Part shown: positions 43,105 to 54,785 of the stretch, one piece after another
How the letters are laid out: each line of letters starts with the position of its first letter
Position numbering within the stretch: the first letter of the stretch is position 1
Assembly: GCA_963971285.1 (NCBI GenBank)
Contig: OZ020244.1
Coordinates: 4,278,001 to 4,342,000 of the forward strand
Direction of reading: 5' to 3'
DNA length: 64,000 nt
DNA from: Astropecten irregularis
Lineage: Eukaryota; Echinodermata; Asteroidea; Paxillosida; Astropectinidae
Program-made: the position numbers and the translations under genes
The notes under the pieces: model-generated
The model's database searches: none
The model's input: the letters and a program-made list of their open reading frames with translations, nothing else
Told to the model about the DNA's origin: nothing

Positions 43105-43472
43105 TAAAGGTAGTATCATACTTTGGTTTTTATCAAAGAAATACAGATTCATGGGCAAAAATAGCAAGGAAGATACAGTAAAAGTAATCAGTGAAAATTT
43201 CAGTCCCATACGGTGCCCACTTTTTGAGAAAACAATGAAAAAACGGCCACAGTATTTTTTTAAGTCTTTTCTCTTTTATTTTTGATCTTTTTCAAGATCA
43301 AAAAGATTTTTGGTCGTTGTTTTACTAATTTCTGGATAAATACACCATTTCAGGCGGAAACATTTTAACAGTATGTTTTTACCACCACCATCTTCATACC
43401 CTGTAAGTTATACGTAAATCTGTGAACATTTCTGTTTTGGTCTCTTACCAAAGTATGATACTACCTTTAAGC
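43105..43472. mobile_element. AAAGGTA foldback MITE, subfamily B
   Basis: TTAAAGGTAGTATCATACTT to AAAGTATGATACTACCTTTA. A complete copy close to that at 38591. Confidence 0.8.
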
Positions 43473-45177
43473 CCTGCCCGCATTGGACTCTTTTTTGGCA
43501 AAGTTACCGAAACGCTGGGTACTTTACCCATTTTAAGTCCAGTGCGGACATCTCAGGAAGTCTTCCTCTCAGTTACTTTTACCGACCCAGTCCCACGTGT
43601 GGTTTTTCATTGAAGCTGAAGCTCTGTTTTCTTTTTAAATCATGATTTAATCAATGATTTAAATTGAGTGATTTAAATCAACCCTGTATTCATCTACATG
43701 TATACACTGTACACGTATGGAGTATAGCCCTACAAAATGTACATGTATTTTAAGTGTACCCGGTACTACAGTGTATACCAGTATACATTGCACATTATAC
43801 ATGTATCAATAAACATGATGCTACTTCACAAAGTTCACAGTGATCATGATTCATATTAATTTGGCATGCTTGGGGCAACAGCGTTTTATCCACATCACAG
43901 CTTGAGATGAGTGGTCATACCAGCATGTTTCACTGTGCAGTATGAGTAGACAAGTGGCGTCATGTACCCTGTATATAAAGTCATGTACATATACTACCTG
44001 TACATGTACACCATGTGTAAAGTGGAAAATGAAACTGAAAGTGTCAAGTACACATGTCAATGCTCTCCATCAAACGGTCAATGAAATTACCATGAACCTG
44101 TAAAAGCTGACATCACACAGTATTACACACGCTATGTACTGTGTACAATGTACATGTACATGTATGTATCGTGTACAGGCCTACACTGTTCAGTATGAAC
44201 ACTGTCAGTATTTTGAAAAAGTGTAAGACTGTACTATTGTACAGTGTTAGGATTGAGAAATTGTTGTAATTACAATTAGTCTGTTAAAAAATAAACATTT
44301 CCGAAGAAAGCAAGAATATCATTTTCAAGAATCTTAATAAAAATTCTAAAAATTCATCTACAAAAAAAGAGAACTAAACTGTATTAAAATGATACCGTTT
44401 CCCTCAAGCCTTGAACACCAAATGCCCTGGGCTAAACATTTGGGTATATTAAAATAATGACATCATCTACTACAATACATGTAACATAAAAAGTAGTGAA
44501 AAAGATCATTGAAAAGCCTAGCTGTGGGACTATAGTCTTACACAAAATTTATTCACTGGGTTTTTGGTAACGTAAGTTGCCTGTTAGTGTTATTAAAGTG
44601 AATTTGACCTATTCCTTGATCAATCATTATTATTCTTGAAATCATCAAGAATACCAGTGTACAATGACTTACATGTACATGTATGGTTCCTTGCAATTTA
44701 TGCAAATATGCAGAAAAAGAGGTAACATGTTATAAAATGTCCCCAAACCATGGAAATGCCCTTTTAGTTGTGTACAGTACGTATGTAAATTCTCCCTCCT
44801 TCAATTATATGATGTACATGTATACATACATGTGTACATGTACATATAGATATGGAGAAAAGAGTAGGCCTACGGTGTATACACTGTACGTGTTCTAGCT
44901 GTACCCTGTGCAAGTCTGCAAAGTAATGGGCATTGATGCATTTCGTCAATAAAACCTGATTTTGATAATAAAATTATAGAGAAATCAGAAGTTATAGTTG
45001 ACTGCTGTGTATGTACATGATGACATGAGGTCAGCATGTAAGCATGATCAAATTACAATGTGGTTTGCACTGCCTTCTGTACAAATATGTAATGTGATTG
45101 TCACAGTGCAGAAAACCTTGGGAGAAAATGTGTATACAGGGTCATATGGTGTGGTGTATGTGTGTAATAATATAATA
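43473..45177. other. No gene seen; TACATG-rich
   Basis: About 1.7 kb in RASSF intron 1 with many GTACATGTACATGTA stretches (43700-43810, 44140-44170, 44810-44850). The open frames lack motifs and splice context. Confidence 0.45.
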
Positions 45178-45500
45178 ATTTGGGAGGCTAATCATCCTTA
45201 CTCGCAGCTGGGGTTCTGAATTGAGAAGGATGCAACTTTAACGTGATCGAGTTGAAGGCTTTCATGGGCGCCCTTGGCTGCCAGCCACATCAACCCATAT
45301 ATGATTATGGAGTACAGCCTGAGATCGAAAGTGGTTTTTTTTTGTGGAGGGAGGAAAACCAGAGAACCCGGAGAAAAACCCTCGTTGCATAGGAGAGAAA
45401 CAACACACAACTCTACTCACATATGACCCAGGCCGAATTCGAACCCAGGCCACATTGGTGAGAGGCAAGTGCCTTAGAACACACTTGTCACCTACATGTA
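45178..45500. mobile_element. Composite repeat with tRNA-like end (GAATTCGAACCC)
   Basis: The head matches 2288-2415. Then come GGAGAACCCGGAGAAAAACC and a reversed B-box-like GAATTCGAACCCAGGCC, followed by GAGAGGCAAGTGCCTTAGAAC. It is probably a SINE unrelated to the one at 62788. Confidence 0.55.
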
Positions 45501-47285
45501 CATGTACACCATGTATATATATATGTACATGTATGCCCCCGTGTGTGTAATGGTACACACACCCCTACTGTATTCTGTATACTAGTACATGACATGTGCA
45601 CAGCAAACTTGTTCACTTACATTATCATCATTAATGTGTACTAATGCAATCTCAATTTCAACACACCCTGTCCTATTTGTTGCTACATTAATTGAATTTA
45701 CTGAAATTTGACGGAAATGGTCAAGATTTTAAAACACCCTTTGTCATCAGAATAATGAACACACTGAAATGCATGAAATCCAACATAAATAAAAAATGAC
45801 CATAAACATGACTTATATACATCCTACATGTTGTACTACATGTACAACTATAAGCACACGTGTACAAACTGCAATGAGAATTACTACAGCTGTATACAAG
45901 TATGGAACTTTGATATTATGCAAAGTGTAATAATACACGTAGCCATGGATGACGTGGAAGGTCTTTGTATTATTACCGCACAACCTTGATGCATCACTGA
46001 TCATCAATATATTCACAAATTCCTACACATACACGTAATACTACGTGTAAATATGATGGATCAGGCAGGCACATGTATATCATGTACATGTACAACAAAT
46101 AATTTATATTGCATACATTTATTCATGCATAGTAGGCCTTTATTGTACAAATTGAAGTGTACCGGTGATTTCTAACAGTATATGTATACATGTAGTGTAG
46201 TGTAAACTTGTAAGCAATACAAGAACAAGTACAATTCAGTGTGATACAAGTACAGCTTTATCATTGTACCGGTAATTGGGTTGACAAGTTTCTTTGATGT
46301 ACATGTATACTGTATGGGTTTGGTTGAAATTCTTATCATGTCACAGAATGTCATATTTATTTGCCTAACCAAGGCCCAATTTCACATGTCTGTCAACCAT
46401 GGAATTGCATGGTGTGCTAGGGATGCTATTTCGCTCATCACTGTCACTTATATGGGAAATGAGAAATTAAAGGCTAACCTTGCATGCCAAACAGGAGTAT
46501 GTACTTTACAGTACAGCAATCATAGCATAGCATAATGCACATACCGGATAATTAGGCCTATGTACCTGTGTATAACACTCTAGAGGCTGTTTTACTGCTC
46601 TGCACGTTGTTCTCATATATATGATTGCAATTTATAAGCACCAATATTTATAACTGTGCATACAAAATGTATCATAATAAACTTACAATTGTTTTGATTT
46701 ATCATACATGTATTTCAGGTCATTTTGGCTGATGAGCAGTTTGCAGCAGTTTATTACTTGTATTAAAAAACAAATGATTAAAAAAACAAAACATGGAAAT
46801 TCAATCCATATAAGGCAGGATATCTCTGTCAACCCTTGCTCATTTTTCCTGAAAAATGCATGAAGTGTGCATCATATTAATGGTATCAAAATCTTACGAT
46901 TTTCAGATTTATGACAATGTCATAATTTATTATTAAAAAGTGATATTAGGGTATGATAATGTTTAAACATTGATTTATTAATCTCGGTTTCATTTTTTCT
47001 GGGTCACCCTGTAAAAAACACAGTCAGAGTTTTAACCAGGACCACTTCCACTTTTATCTTACACACTATTACTGTGTATCATGATTTATAAATAATGAAG
47101 GAACCCTATTGTAAGACCTAAAGGCAGCCATTACACCAGGGATATGCCTTGGATCCATGCCAACTTGTTGTTTACCTATGACCAGATGACTGAAGATAAT
47201 ATGAAATGAAACTATGAAAATGGCACAGTTTTTCAACATGATGGCCCAAGCTGTGACGTGTGTATTAACCATGTACAGTGTACAT
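45501..47285. other. No gene seen; TACATG-rich
   Basis: Low-complexity TACATG palindromes, an isolated CAGGTCATTTTGGCTGATGA flank (46718) related to 9050, and a mariner-type end GGGTCACCCTGTA at 47000-47013. No coding sequence recognised. Confidence 0.45.
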
Positions 47286-47289
47286 GTAC

Positions 47290-47460
47290 AGTACCACACA
47301 ACACAAGACAAGAGCTGCTTACCAAATATTACGACAGTCTCCACAGGGAGACTGGATCATAAAGGTTAATTTATTACCACACAAACCACACTGTGGTGTA
47401 TTGTGGTATTCAGGACACTATTGTACACTTACCACAGGAAAAGGCATGTTTGGTAAACTG
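47290..47460 (+). repeat. CCACAC/CCCTAA repeat unit
   Basis: ACACAAGACAAGAGCTGCTT and GTCTCCACAGGGAGACTGGA match the array at 29585, then AACCACACTGTGGTGTATTG as in the units at 2940 and 3640. Confidence 0.65.
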
Positions 47461-47617
47461 CCCATGGTGCAGGTGGGTACTTAGGATAAGAAGGGAAGAT
47501 CAACTGATATTTTTAGAGCACCTTTTTCCATGATTTGATTCATCTATTTAAAAATGCGATATTTGTCAAGAACTTGGGGAAAAATGCATAGGCCAATGTA
47601 AAGGACCATTAAATCCC

Positions 47618-48786
47618 ATAATAATAATAATAATAATAATTTATTTTTTAAAGCGCTTTACATTAAAATCTCAAAACGCTTTACAATTAAAAACATTTAA
47701 AACACTACTAAAATTACAAATCTACAAACTACTTTACCACATGAATTACAATTATTATTATTACTGTTAAAACTATTTAAATACCACCACTTTAAAACTA
47801 AGAAAAATGAAGCATAAAATGAGGTCAAATTTATGAAAAATATCTTTTAAAAAGAAACGTTTTTAGTGTAGATTTAAAATTGTCATACATAGTGATATTC
47901 CTTAACTTCCCAGGCAACCTATTCCACACAATGGGTGCATAAATATAAAATGCCCGGTCACCATAGGCCTTGGTGGGCGCAGGACGAACCCTCGGATGAT
48001 ATAGTTTTACCCCCTCGCTACCTCTTGTGTTAAATTGGGAATTATGAATTGATATCAAGTCCTTAAGATAATGTGGTGCTGTCTCGCTATGGTGAATAAG
48101 TTTAAAAACAATACAGATAATTTTGAATTCGACCCGCCCTTCAACTGGAAGCCAATGTAATTCCCTGAGGAAAGGTGTCATATCTGCGTGCCGATCTAAC
48201 CTTTTCCTGATGACTAGTCGAGCTGCAGCATTCTGAATATGTTGTAGTTTTTTAAACTGGTAACCATATAAACCATAAAATAGGCTGTTACAATAATCTA
48301 ATCTGGAAGTAACAAACGCATGAATTAATTTCTCTGTATTAGATTGATTCAGAAGTGGTCTAAGTTTACCAATTCGCCAAAGAGAATGAGACGCTGTCTT
48401 ACACACACTAGATATATGGGCATTCATGGTTCCAGCTGAATCTATTATCACCCCGAGATCACGTAATGTTTTTGAGGATAGGATACAAGAATCTCCCACT
48501 CGCACTTCGGTATTTACATCCCGAAGACCTGAGTCTTTAAAACGTGACGAGAACCACAATACTTCAGTCTTTCCGTCGTTCAATGCAAGCATGTTAGCTT
48601 GCATCCAACAACGGACTTCATCAATACAGGACTCAATACGAGTTACACATGAATAGTCCGTGCGGGAACCGCAAGAAATGTAAAGCTGGCAATCATCCGC
48701 ATAAATAACAGAATTAAGACCATGACGGGTGATAATGTCCTCAATTGGATCCATGTACAAAGAAAACAAAACGGGTCCAAGCACAT
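47618..48786 (-). mobile_element. 5'-truncated CR1/L2-like non-LTR retrotransposon
   Basis: The 3' end is at lower coordinates: an (ATT)n microsatellite tail at 47641-47618 preceded by TGTAAAGCGCTTTAAAAAAT. The coding part covers the C-terminal half of reverse transcriptase. The 5' break falls just before VLGPVLFSLY; the sequence upstream does not continue the family's usual QGS motif. Such truncation is typical of target-primed integration. It lies in RASSF intron 1 in the same orientation as the gene. Confidence 0.88.
47831..48786 (-). pseudogene. Reverse transcriptase C-terminal fragment
   Basis: The open frame reads VLGPVLFSLYMDPIEDII, then VIYADDCQLYISC, whose YADD is the catalytic motif with two metal-binding aspartates. 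It continues through LNDGKTEVLWFSS, TLRDLGVIIDSAGTMN, FVTSRLDYCNSLFYGL, AARLV and LHWLPVEGRVEFKI. The remaining reading frame is intact to its stop, so the insertion is fairly young. The first catalytic aspartate block and the endonuclease are absent, so it cannot transpose by itself. In sequence style it belongs to the CR1/L2 group. Confidence 0.9.
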
Positions 48787-48789
48787 ACA

Positions 48790-49060
48790 CAGTAAACCAT
48801 TTGAACCTGAGGTCATTTGAATGGGTACATTGTACCCTTGACTGGTAAGAGGTCAAGTGATGATATCTCAGTCAGCCAAGCATCCTGTGTGCCATGTATT
48901 GATACTGTAGGCCCCCAGTGGTGTAATTTCCTAGGTTTTGCCTCAAAGAGGTGCGATGACATAAGAGCAGAAATCCAGCAGTCTTCTGATGATGGACAGA
49001 ATCCGGAACGTAGAGGAACCGGTTCTTTTCAGAACCACACACATACTAACAGAAGATGAT
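48790..49060. other. Unassigned open block 5' of the LINE
   Basis: On the minus strand a frame of about 60 codons (SEDCWISALMSSHLFEA, RKLHHWGPTVSIHGTQD) ends in TGA near 48806. The plus strand is also open for 80 codons. No homologue is recognised. It could be unique intron sequence or an unclassified element. Confidence 0.3.
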
Positions 49061-49500
49061 GTAGGCCTACAGTGTTACATGTATTGTAAGTCTGCAAACC
49101 TCCTAACTTATTAACTATTGCAGATAAGTTGACCTACATAATTATGTATGAGTTGTAATTTTAATACTACCCTTTTGGAGAGTAGCCTAGTGCTTGACAC
49201 AACAGGTAAACATGTGCTATTTGAAGTGGGTAAAATCAACACACACCAGTGTACACAGCCTACCCACATCAAACAGCAGCCTCCGGTTATCCTGTACTTG
49301 AACTTGAACAGAGAACCACAAGCAATTTGCATTACCGTGTACTTCTGATTAAATGTACGCATATCACTAACAAGTAACAATCAGTAATGATGACTTGGTT
49401 AGAGAATACCAACTACACTGTATACTAGGCCTATAGACCGATTGCGCGACCAATGTTTACATACGTCATCACGCGACATGTAGTGGGTGTTTTTTCAACT
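49061..49500. other. No gene seen
   Basis: Unique-looking sequence in RASSF intron 1 with no recognisable coding or repeat signal. Confidence 0.4.
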
Positions 49501-49504
49501 CGTT

Positions 49505-49720
49505 TGGTGCAGAACAGTGCTGAGCAGTGGAAACGAGCAAAGAAAACTATTACATATATCGTCCATAGTCCTTTTTGCGCATTTCCACTAGTAGTACTGC
49601 TCTGTGCAAAATGAGATGAAAAACAGAACAGCAATGGAAATGAGCAAAGAAGACTTATTTTATCGTCCACATTCTTTGCACGTTTCCACTACTGCTCTGT
49701 GCCAAATGAGATGAAATAAT
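49505..49720 (+). repeat. Two-unit imperfect tandem duplication
   Basis: GAAACGAGCAAAGAAAACTA...TTTCCACTAGTAG...CTGCTCTGTGCAAAATGAGA and GAAATGAGCAAAGAAGACTT...TTTCCACTACTGCTCTGTGCC are direct repeats of about 115 bp. Confidence 0.6.
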
Positions 49721-49757
49721 ACGTGTAAGGCTTCAGATTAACTACAGGCCTACATCG

Positions 49758-50341
49758 TTTAACACTGACATTAAGACAATCGTAACCCTTCGTTTGACAT
49801 TGGGAGTTTGGGACATGACACAGGTCCAAGTCCCCATGTCAAACCTAGGGTTACGATCATCGCAACTAGTGTGAAGCTGGCTTTCCATGTGCTTTTTTTT
49901 CATCCGCTGCCTATACGTGTGTGTCAAAAAAGTGATCACTAAAGAAGCATGCGACTCTTTCCTTAATGTGCATGCCCATTGCGTGTGCGCTGCATAAATC
50001 TGGTCCATTTGTGTGTCAAAATCGGTCCTGCAGAGCTCTGTTCTGACGCATGCAAACCATCATACATGTGCAATAGTGGGACTCATTTGACGTTTGGCCC
50101 TAGAAAGCAAAACTGTAAACATGTACAAAAGTTATCTTTCATGATTCAGCAGGCTTCGTGATCTTGTGCGTTAAACAAACAGGCCCTTGGACGGTATGTC
50201 ATTTTCCTCGTCGTTGACGGATTCCTGCCTGCGCATACTTCACGTATTCGTGAAAAGGTAAATGACGTCGCTATTCGCAACTCAGTCATACCCAATGCAC
50301 ACGCAACCGATGAAACAAATGCACGTATGGAAAGGCAGCTA
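49758..50341. mobile_element. Two adjacent foldback elements
   Basis: 49775-49862: AATCGTAACCCTTCGTTTGA pairs with CAAACCTAGGGTTACGAT. 49876-50341: GCTGGCTTTCCATGTGC pairs with GCACGTATGGAAAGGCAGC. The second contains a truncated Tourist-like end (TTGTGCGTTAAACAAACAGG at 50164). Confidence 0.5.
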
Positions 50342-50428
50342 CATACGGTACATGGTTTAACACTCTTGCTGAAAAACATATAAAATTCAACCTAGGCCCA
50401 GTTCAGTAGTTGCAATGATCATAACACT

Positions 50429-50552
50429 TGGGACCTGTTTGTTTAACGCACAGAATCCCAGATTTGGGGATCCACGTCCTATGAAGGGTACACTAAAATG
50501 GGATCCAGATAAGTAGAATCCCTGATCCTGTGTGTTAAACAAACAGGCCTTT
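50429..50552. mobile_element. Tourist-like foldback MITE, copy 3
   Basis: GACCTGTTTGTTTAACGCAC and GTGTTAAACAAACAGGCC are inverted. GGATCCACGTCCTATGAAGG is shared with the 23303 copy. It lies 115 bp past the donor of RASSF exon 1. Confidence 0.7.
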
Positions 50553-50666
50553 GGTCTAGGCCTACATGGATATTGCGATCATCGCAACTAAGCCTACCGG
50601 CTACCGCCGTACCAGTAAATTCTTACTTGACTATTCCGGAAGATCATACACCATAATCATACTTAC

Positions 50667-51495
50667 ACGAGCATCGAAGGCACTGTCGAAAGCCCCAGAT
50701 AACTCCCGCACACTGATCGCACCACGTGAAGTTCAAAAACACTGGGACAAAGTCATGCCCTTCCCCGGTTCCCTGATTCAATGCACTGTCATCCTCATCA
50801 GCATCAGCGACCAATGACGATGAATCCGAGTAGGTATCTGAATCTGTATCATCGTCTTCTTCTTCCAATGGGTTCCAAACTAGATAGGTATTTGTCCCGT
50901 TAGCAGCAAATTCTGTCTCAGCCGCAGTGGCAACACCAATGAGCGGGTCTGGTGGTAGTACTTTGGAGGGGAGAGTTACAAAGGATGGTGAAGATGCGCT
51001 CCTTGGTCGGGCACCTGATGACTCCTGGCTTGAAGACGAGTTTTTCCTGGATGGAGGTTTAGTCTTAGATACACTGGACTGTTTAGAATCAGACTGCGAG
51101 TTGTTACCCCCACCACCAAAGAAGTAATTCCATCCTGAAAGTAAAAGGCTATTCCTGTGCTGACCGCTTCGCTGAGATGACTGCGTCTGATTCGTCTGCT
51201 CAACATGCTTAATTTCAGTCCTTTCCTCGTATGTCGAGTTCACAGACTCACCAGATTCGAACATTTCAGAGGCCGAAAATCGCCCAGAATCCACCGACGA
51301 GACGCTGGATTGTGTCTCCAATGTTCGCATTTCCACGTACTCGGACATTCTGCTCCAAATGGAGGAGAGAAGACCCGGGGAATTGGTGTGATTCTCGGTG
51401 GAAGTGTTGCTGTTGTTCGTGTTCGATAGCAATGGTGGCTTACCGTGTGCATGTGAGGATGACGTAGTTTGACTGTCGTCTGCTGGAGATCTCAT
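50667..51495 (-). CDS. RASSF: RASSF homologue, exon 1 (Ser-rich N-terminus, C1 start)
   Basis: 829 bp from ATG at 51495 to the donor TCGT|GTAAGT. The start MRSPADDSQ was chosen because it has A at -3 and follows a less protein-like upstream frame, which stays open to 51657 (54 further codons). Residues 1-245 are Ser/Thr/Asn-rich with acidic runs (EEEDDDTDSDTYSDSSS) and a poly-Gly patch (FFGGGGNN), so probably disordered and phosphorylated. Residues 246-276, GHDFVPVFLNFTWCDQCAGV then IWGFRQCLRCS, begin a C1 zinc finger completed in exon 2. The encoded N-terminal extension is several times longer than that of human RASSF1A. Adaptor of Ras-type GTPases and Hippo kinases is the family role. Confidence 0.88.
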
Positions 51496-52040
51496 GGTCG
51501 AGTCGACTTTTACACGGCCAACGTCCCTGGCTATTTCTCCCTCAACCCAGGAAATAACTCGGTAATTTCCCAATCCAACAACTCTATTGACGCATACACT
51601 TTGAAACAATAGGCCAACAATGACCCTGAAGTCCAAAACAGTCACACCATATTCCACATGTTCATAAACACATCACAGTCAATAACAAATCACAAGAAAA
51701 CATGCACTCCAAATCAGAAAACCACAATTTTGGCGAACCACTGGCGGTAATTTTCAGCCGAAAATTACTCCTTTTTGAAACTGAAGTTACAACAAAATCC
51801 CGTTGTTGTGTCGTGTGTTCAATTCTCTATCAGCTTTTAGTCCTTCTAACAGCCATGGGGGAATATTTCAGCGAAAACACGTCTACTCACGTAGCAAAAT
51901 TTATCAGACGTTTTCTCGGATTTTCGATAATGAATATTTTCGTCCATTGTTATCGTCCTGCCTCATGTGGCCCTAAACGCAGTGGAGCGGAGCATTTTAT
52001 TTGTAGGTAGAGACAAAATGCACGGCGTAATTTTTTGCTG
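51496..52040 (-). promoter_or_regulatory. Probable 5' UTR and promoter region of the RASSF gene
   Basis: Sequence upstream of the chosen start is repeat-free and looks unique to about 52010, unlike nearly all other non-coding parts of the window. No TATA box or initiator can be assigned by eye. The region could also hold a further 5' exon. Confidence 0.35.
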
Positions 52041-52242
52041 GTACGTCACCCATGACAACGTGTTCAAGAATGTTCTGAGAAGATGCATAAAGGCAAAATG
52101 ACTCATCCCTGTGACTCATGAAACAAATGTAAGTAGGGAGTCCCCAAAGTTAATGCCAATTAGATTAGTCTATATTTCTTTTTATTTCACCGTCAATAAT
52201 ACCCCCTGTATAGAATGGAATGTTCTTTATTTGGAAAGGTGG

Positions 52243-52265
52243 GGGGGGGGGGGGGGGGGGGGGGG
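52243..52265 (+). repeat. Poly-G tract
   Basis: A run of about 23 G residues with a second run of about 16 G at 52464-52479. Both are likely to be length-variable and error-prone in sequencing. Confidence 0.9.
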
Positions 52266-52770
52266 CACATGTTATTGTTTGCAAACAACAAACTCGCCCC
52301 ACAATGCCCTAACAAGATCTGGTTAAATTCTAAAGGTCAATACTCAATAGTGTGAACAATATACTAAATCCCCGTTAAAGGATAAATCTAAATAAACACT
52401 CATTCTTCTGACTTCCGGTGTTTATTACACCTTTTAATCTCCTCAAAAGTAAATTCTTTGCCGGGGGGGGGGGGGGGGGAGAGGGAGGGGGTGGTTACTT
52501 CAATTGTACATGCACCTTTTCTATGACGTAAATTTTGTCAAAACGTAAGAAAGTTAACAAGCTGTTAAGATAATAATTACACACAACGCAACCAATAACT
52601 TTCAAAAAGACGAATCAAAAGTAAAAAGGGGAAAAAGAAACAGCAAAATAATAATGAAAGTGGCTGCAAAAAATAAAATTTTGAAAAAAAATATGAGCAC
52701 TGCAATAAATTGTTTGAAAAGATAAGTTTGGGACTTAAACAATTCCCCAAAACTTTGGGCGAATTACCAT
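52266..52770. other. No gene seen
   Basis: AT-rich intergenic sequence between the RASSF 5' end and the MITE cluster at 52771, apart from the second G-run. Confidence 0.45.
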
Positions 52771-53128
52771 TAAAGGTAATACTTTGTTGTTGTTTTTGTC
52801 AAAGAAATACACATTCATGGGCAAAAATATCAAGGAAGATACAGTCACAGTCATCTGTGAAAATTTCAGTCCCATACGTAGTGCCCACTTTTTGAGAAAA
52901 CAGTGAAAAACGGCCACAGTATTTCTTAAGTATTTTCTCTTTTATTTTTGATCTTTAAAAGATCAAAAATAATTTCTTTTCTGGGAAAAATACAGCCTTT
53001 CAGGCAGCGCAGAAGTATTGTAATGGTATGTTTCTACCATCACCATCTTTATACCTTATAAGTTATAGGTAATATCTGTGAAGATAGCTGTTTCGGTATG
53101 TTATCAAAGTATGATACTATCTTTAACA
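52771..53128. mobile_element. AAAGGTA foldback MITE, subfamily B
   Basis: TTAAAGGTAATACTTTGTTG to AAAGTATGATACTATCTTTA with GATCTTTAAAAGATCAAAAA at the centre. Confidence 0.75.
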
Positions 53129-53379
53129 TTCCAGTTCTTTATTGGACAATTTCCAAAGCTTAATTACCATTAAGCAATGCTTTATCAAAGTGCAAACTGA
53201 TGATTTTCAAGTTCAATGATAGTTTGCTTGCCTTTGTGATTACCACTTAACTCTTGGAAAATAGATAATTAAAGATCAATAGTACAATTTGGGCAGAGTT
53301 ATCTTGCCCCAAATTAAATATGGCCTAGTTTATCAGGAACAATCAAGGTCCCAAATGATATTTATATTTATAGGTTTGG

Positions 53380-53815
53380 GCATAAGGGTTAAAATTCTTC
53401 TGCTTGAAATGCTTTACTTATCCAGAAAAGAGTTAAACCAATGACCAAAAACATTTTTGATCTTTTAAAGATAGTATCATACTTTGGTAGCATACCGAAA
53501 CAGAAATCTTCAGAGATTTACCTATAAACTACGCAGTATAAAGATGGTGATTGTAGAAACATACTGCTAAAATGTTTCTGCCTGAAATGCTGCATTTATC
53601 CAGAAAAGAGTAAAACCAGTGATACAAATTATTTTTGATCTTTTAAAGATCAAAAATAAAAGAGAAAAGACTTAAGAAATACTGTGGCCGTTTTTCACCG
53701 TAATTCCTCGAAAAGTGGGCACAATATGGGACTGAACTTTTCACAGATGACCGTTACTTATCTTCCTTGATATCTTAACCTGTGAATCTGCATTTCTTTG
53801 ACAAAAAAACAATTC
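53380..53815. mobile_element. AAAGGTA MITE, one and a half copies fused
   Basis: A left-truncated copy (CTGCTTGAAATGCTTTACTT to TTTTTGATCTTTTAAAG) runs directly into a second copy starting at ATAGTATCATACTTTGGTAG and ending near GACAAAAAAACAATTC. The join is at the central palindrome. Confidence 0.65.
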
Positions 53816-54220
53816 TATATTCCAAAAAATTTCCATCCACAATTTCAGTTTATGATTTAGCCAACTTAGAATAATAAAACTCACAAGTGGAAACATTTAT
53901 TTCATTTAAACTGATTTTTTTCCCAATTCTTCTGGATTTTATTTTATAAACTCAACCTAAAAGTCATTGATACTAAAATGCAAATGTGTTAAGACTTGGG
54001 AAACTACAATTAACATACAATAACAATATGAAACAATTTGGATTTGAAGCCTAAATCAATGCATATTCAACTTCCAAAACCAAGTACAATGTGGTATATA
54101 CACGGAAACAAAGAAAATATCTGAGAGAAAAATCTTAACTTCCGAAATCTGTCACAAAATGGTTACCGGTAAGCAATATATCTTAATTTGCTAACTGCTG
54201 CTAAATGTTGCTGTGTCTTA
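53816..54220. other. No gene seen
   Basis: AT-rich intergenic sequence without recognisable repeat or coding motif. Confidence 0.45.
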
Positions 54221-54221
54221 A

Positions 54222-54625
54222 AGGATCCTTGGGATATAGTGGTATGTGAGTGGTTTCATGGCCTAGTTTCCAGTTGACACAACCAACATAGGAGTTAGCT
54301 TAGTTGGTAGAGCACCGGTGTGGTATTCCAGGGGTAACTGGTTCGAATCCCACTCCAGTAAGTTGTCATTGTTCACCTTTCAATGATCTGTCATGAACGG
54401 TTGGATTTGTGGGCAAATATCAGCAACTTTTCACTTTTCCAGTTGACACAACCAACGTAGCACTAAAGCTTAGTTGGTAGAGCACCGGTGTGATATTCCA
54501 GGGGTTACTGGTTCGAATCCCACTCCAGTATAAAGTTAAGTTTTCATTGTTCATCTTTCAATGATCTGTCACAATTGGTTGGATTTGTGGGCAAATAATG
54601 GCAACTTTTCACTTTTCCAGTTGAG
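54222..54625 (+). mobile_element. tRNA-derived SINE, tandem pair
   Basis: Two heads 180 bp apart, each with an A box (TAGCTTAGTTGGTAGAGC; AAGCTTAGTTGGTAGAGC) and a B box (GGTTCGAATCCCACTCCAGT). Each tail has TTTTCACTTTTCCAGTTGA and GGTTGGATTTGTGGGCAAAT. This is a subfamily distinct from the 62788 copy by its tail. Confidence 0.75.
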
Positions 54626-54785
54626 TCTTTAATTCAAGAAAAATAAACAAAACATATGCAAATTAGGTTATCAAGATTTAACTCAAGGAAATAAAAGGTA
54701 CAGTTAACTATTTAAAAAAAAGTACACATTATTTTGTGTCATATCGTTAAATTACAAATATCTAGGGCAGGCAGGGGTATGGTTT

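Noticed and set aside
50644-50666. Read-through of RASSF exon 1 giving SCKYDYGV and a stop
   Set aside because: The apparent CKY is the donor GTAAGTAT read as codons. Splicing to 28975 gives the true CKYTCHYKC.
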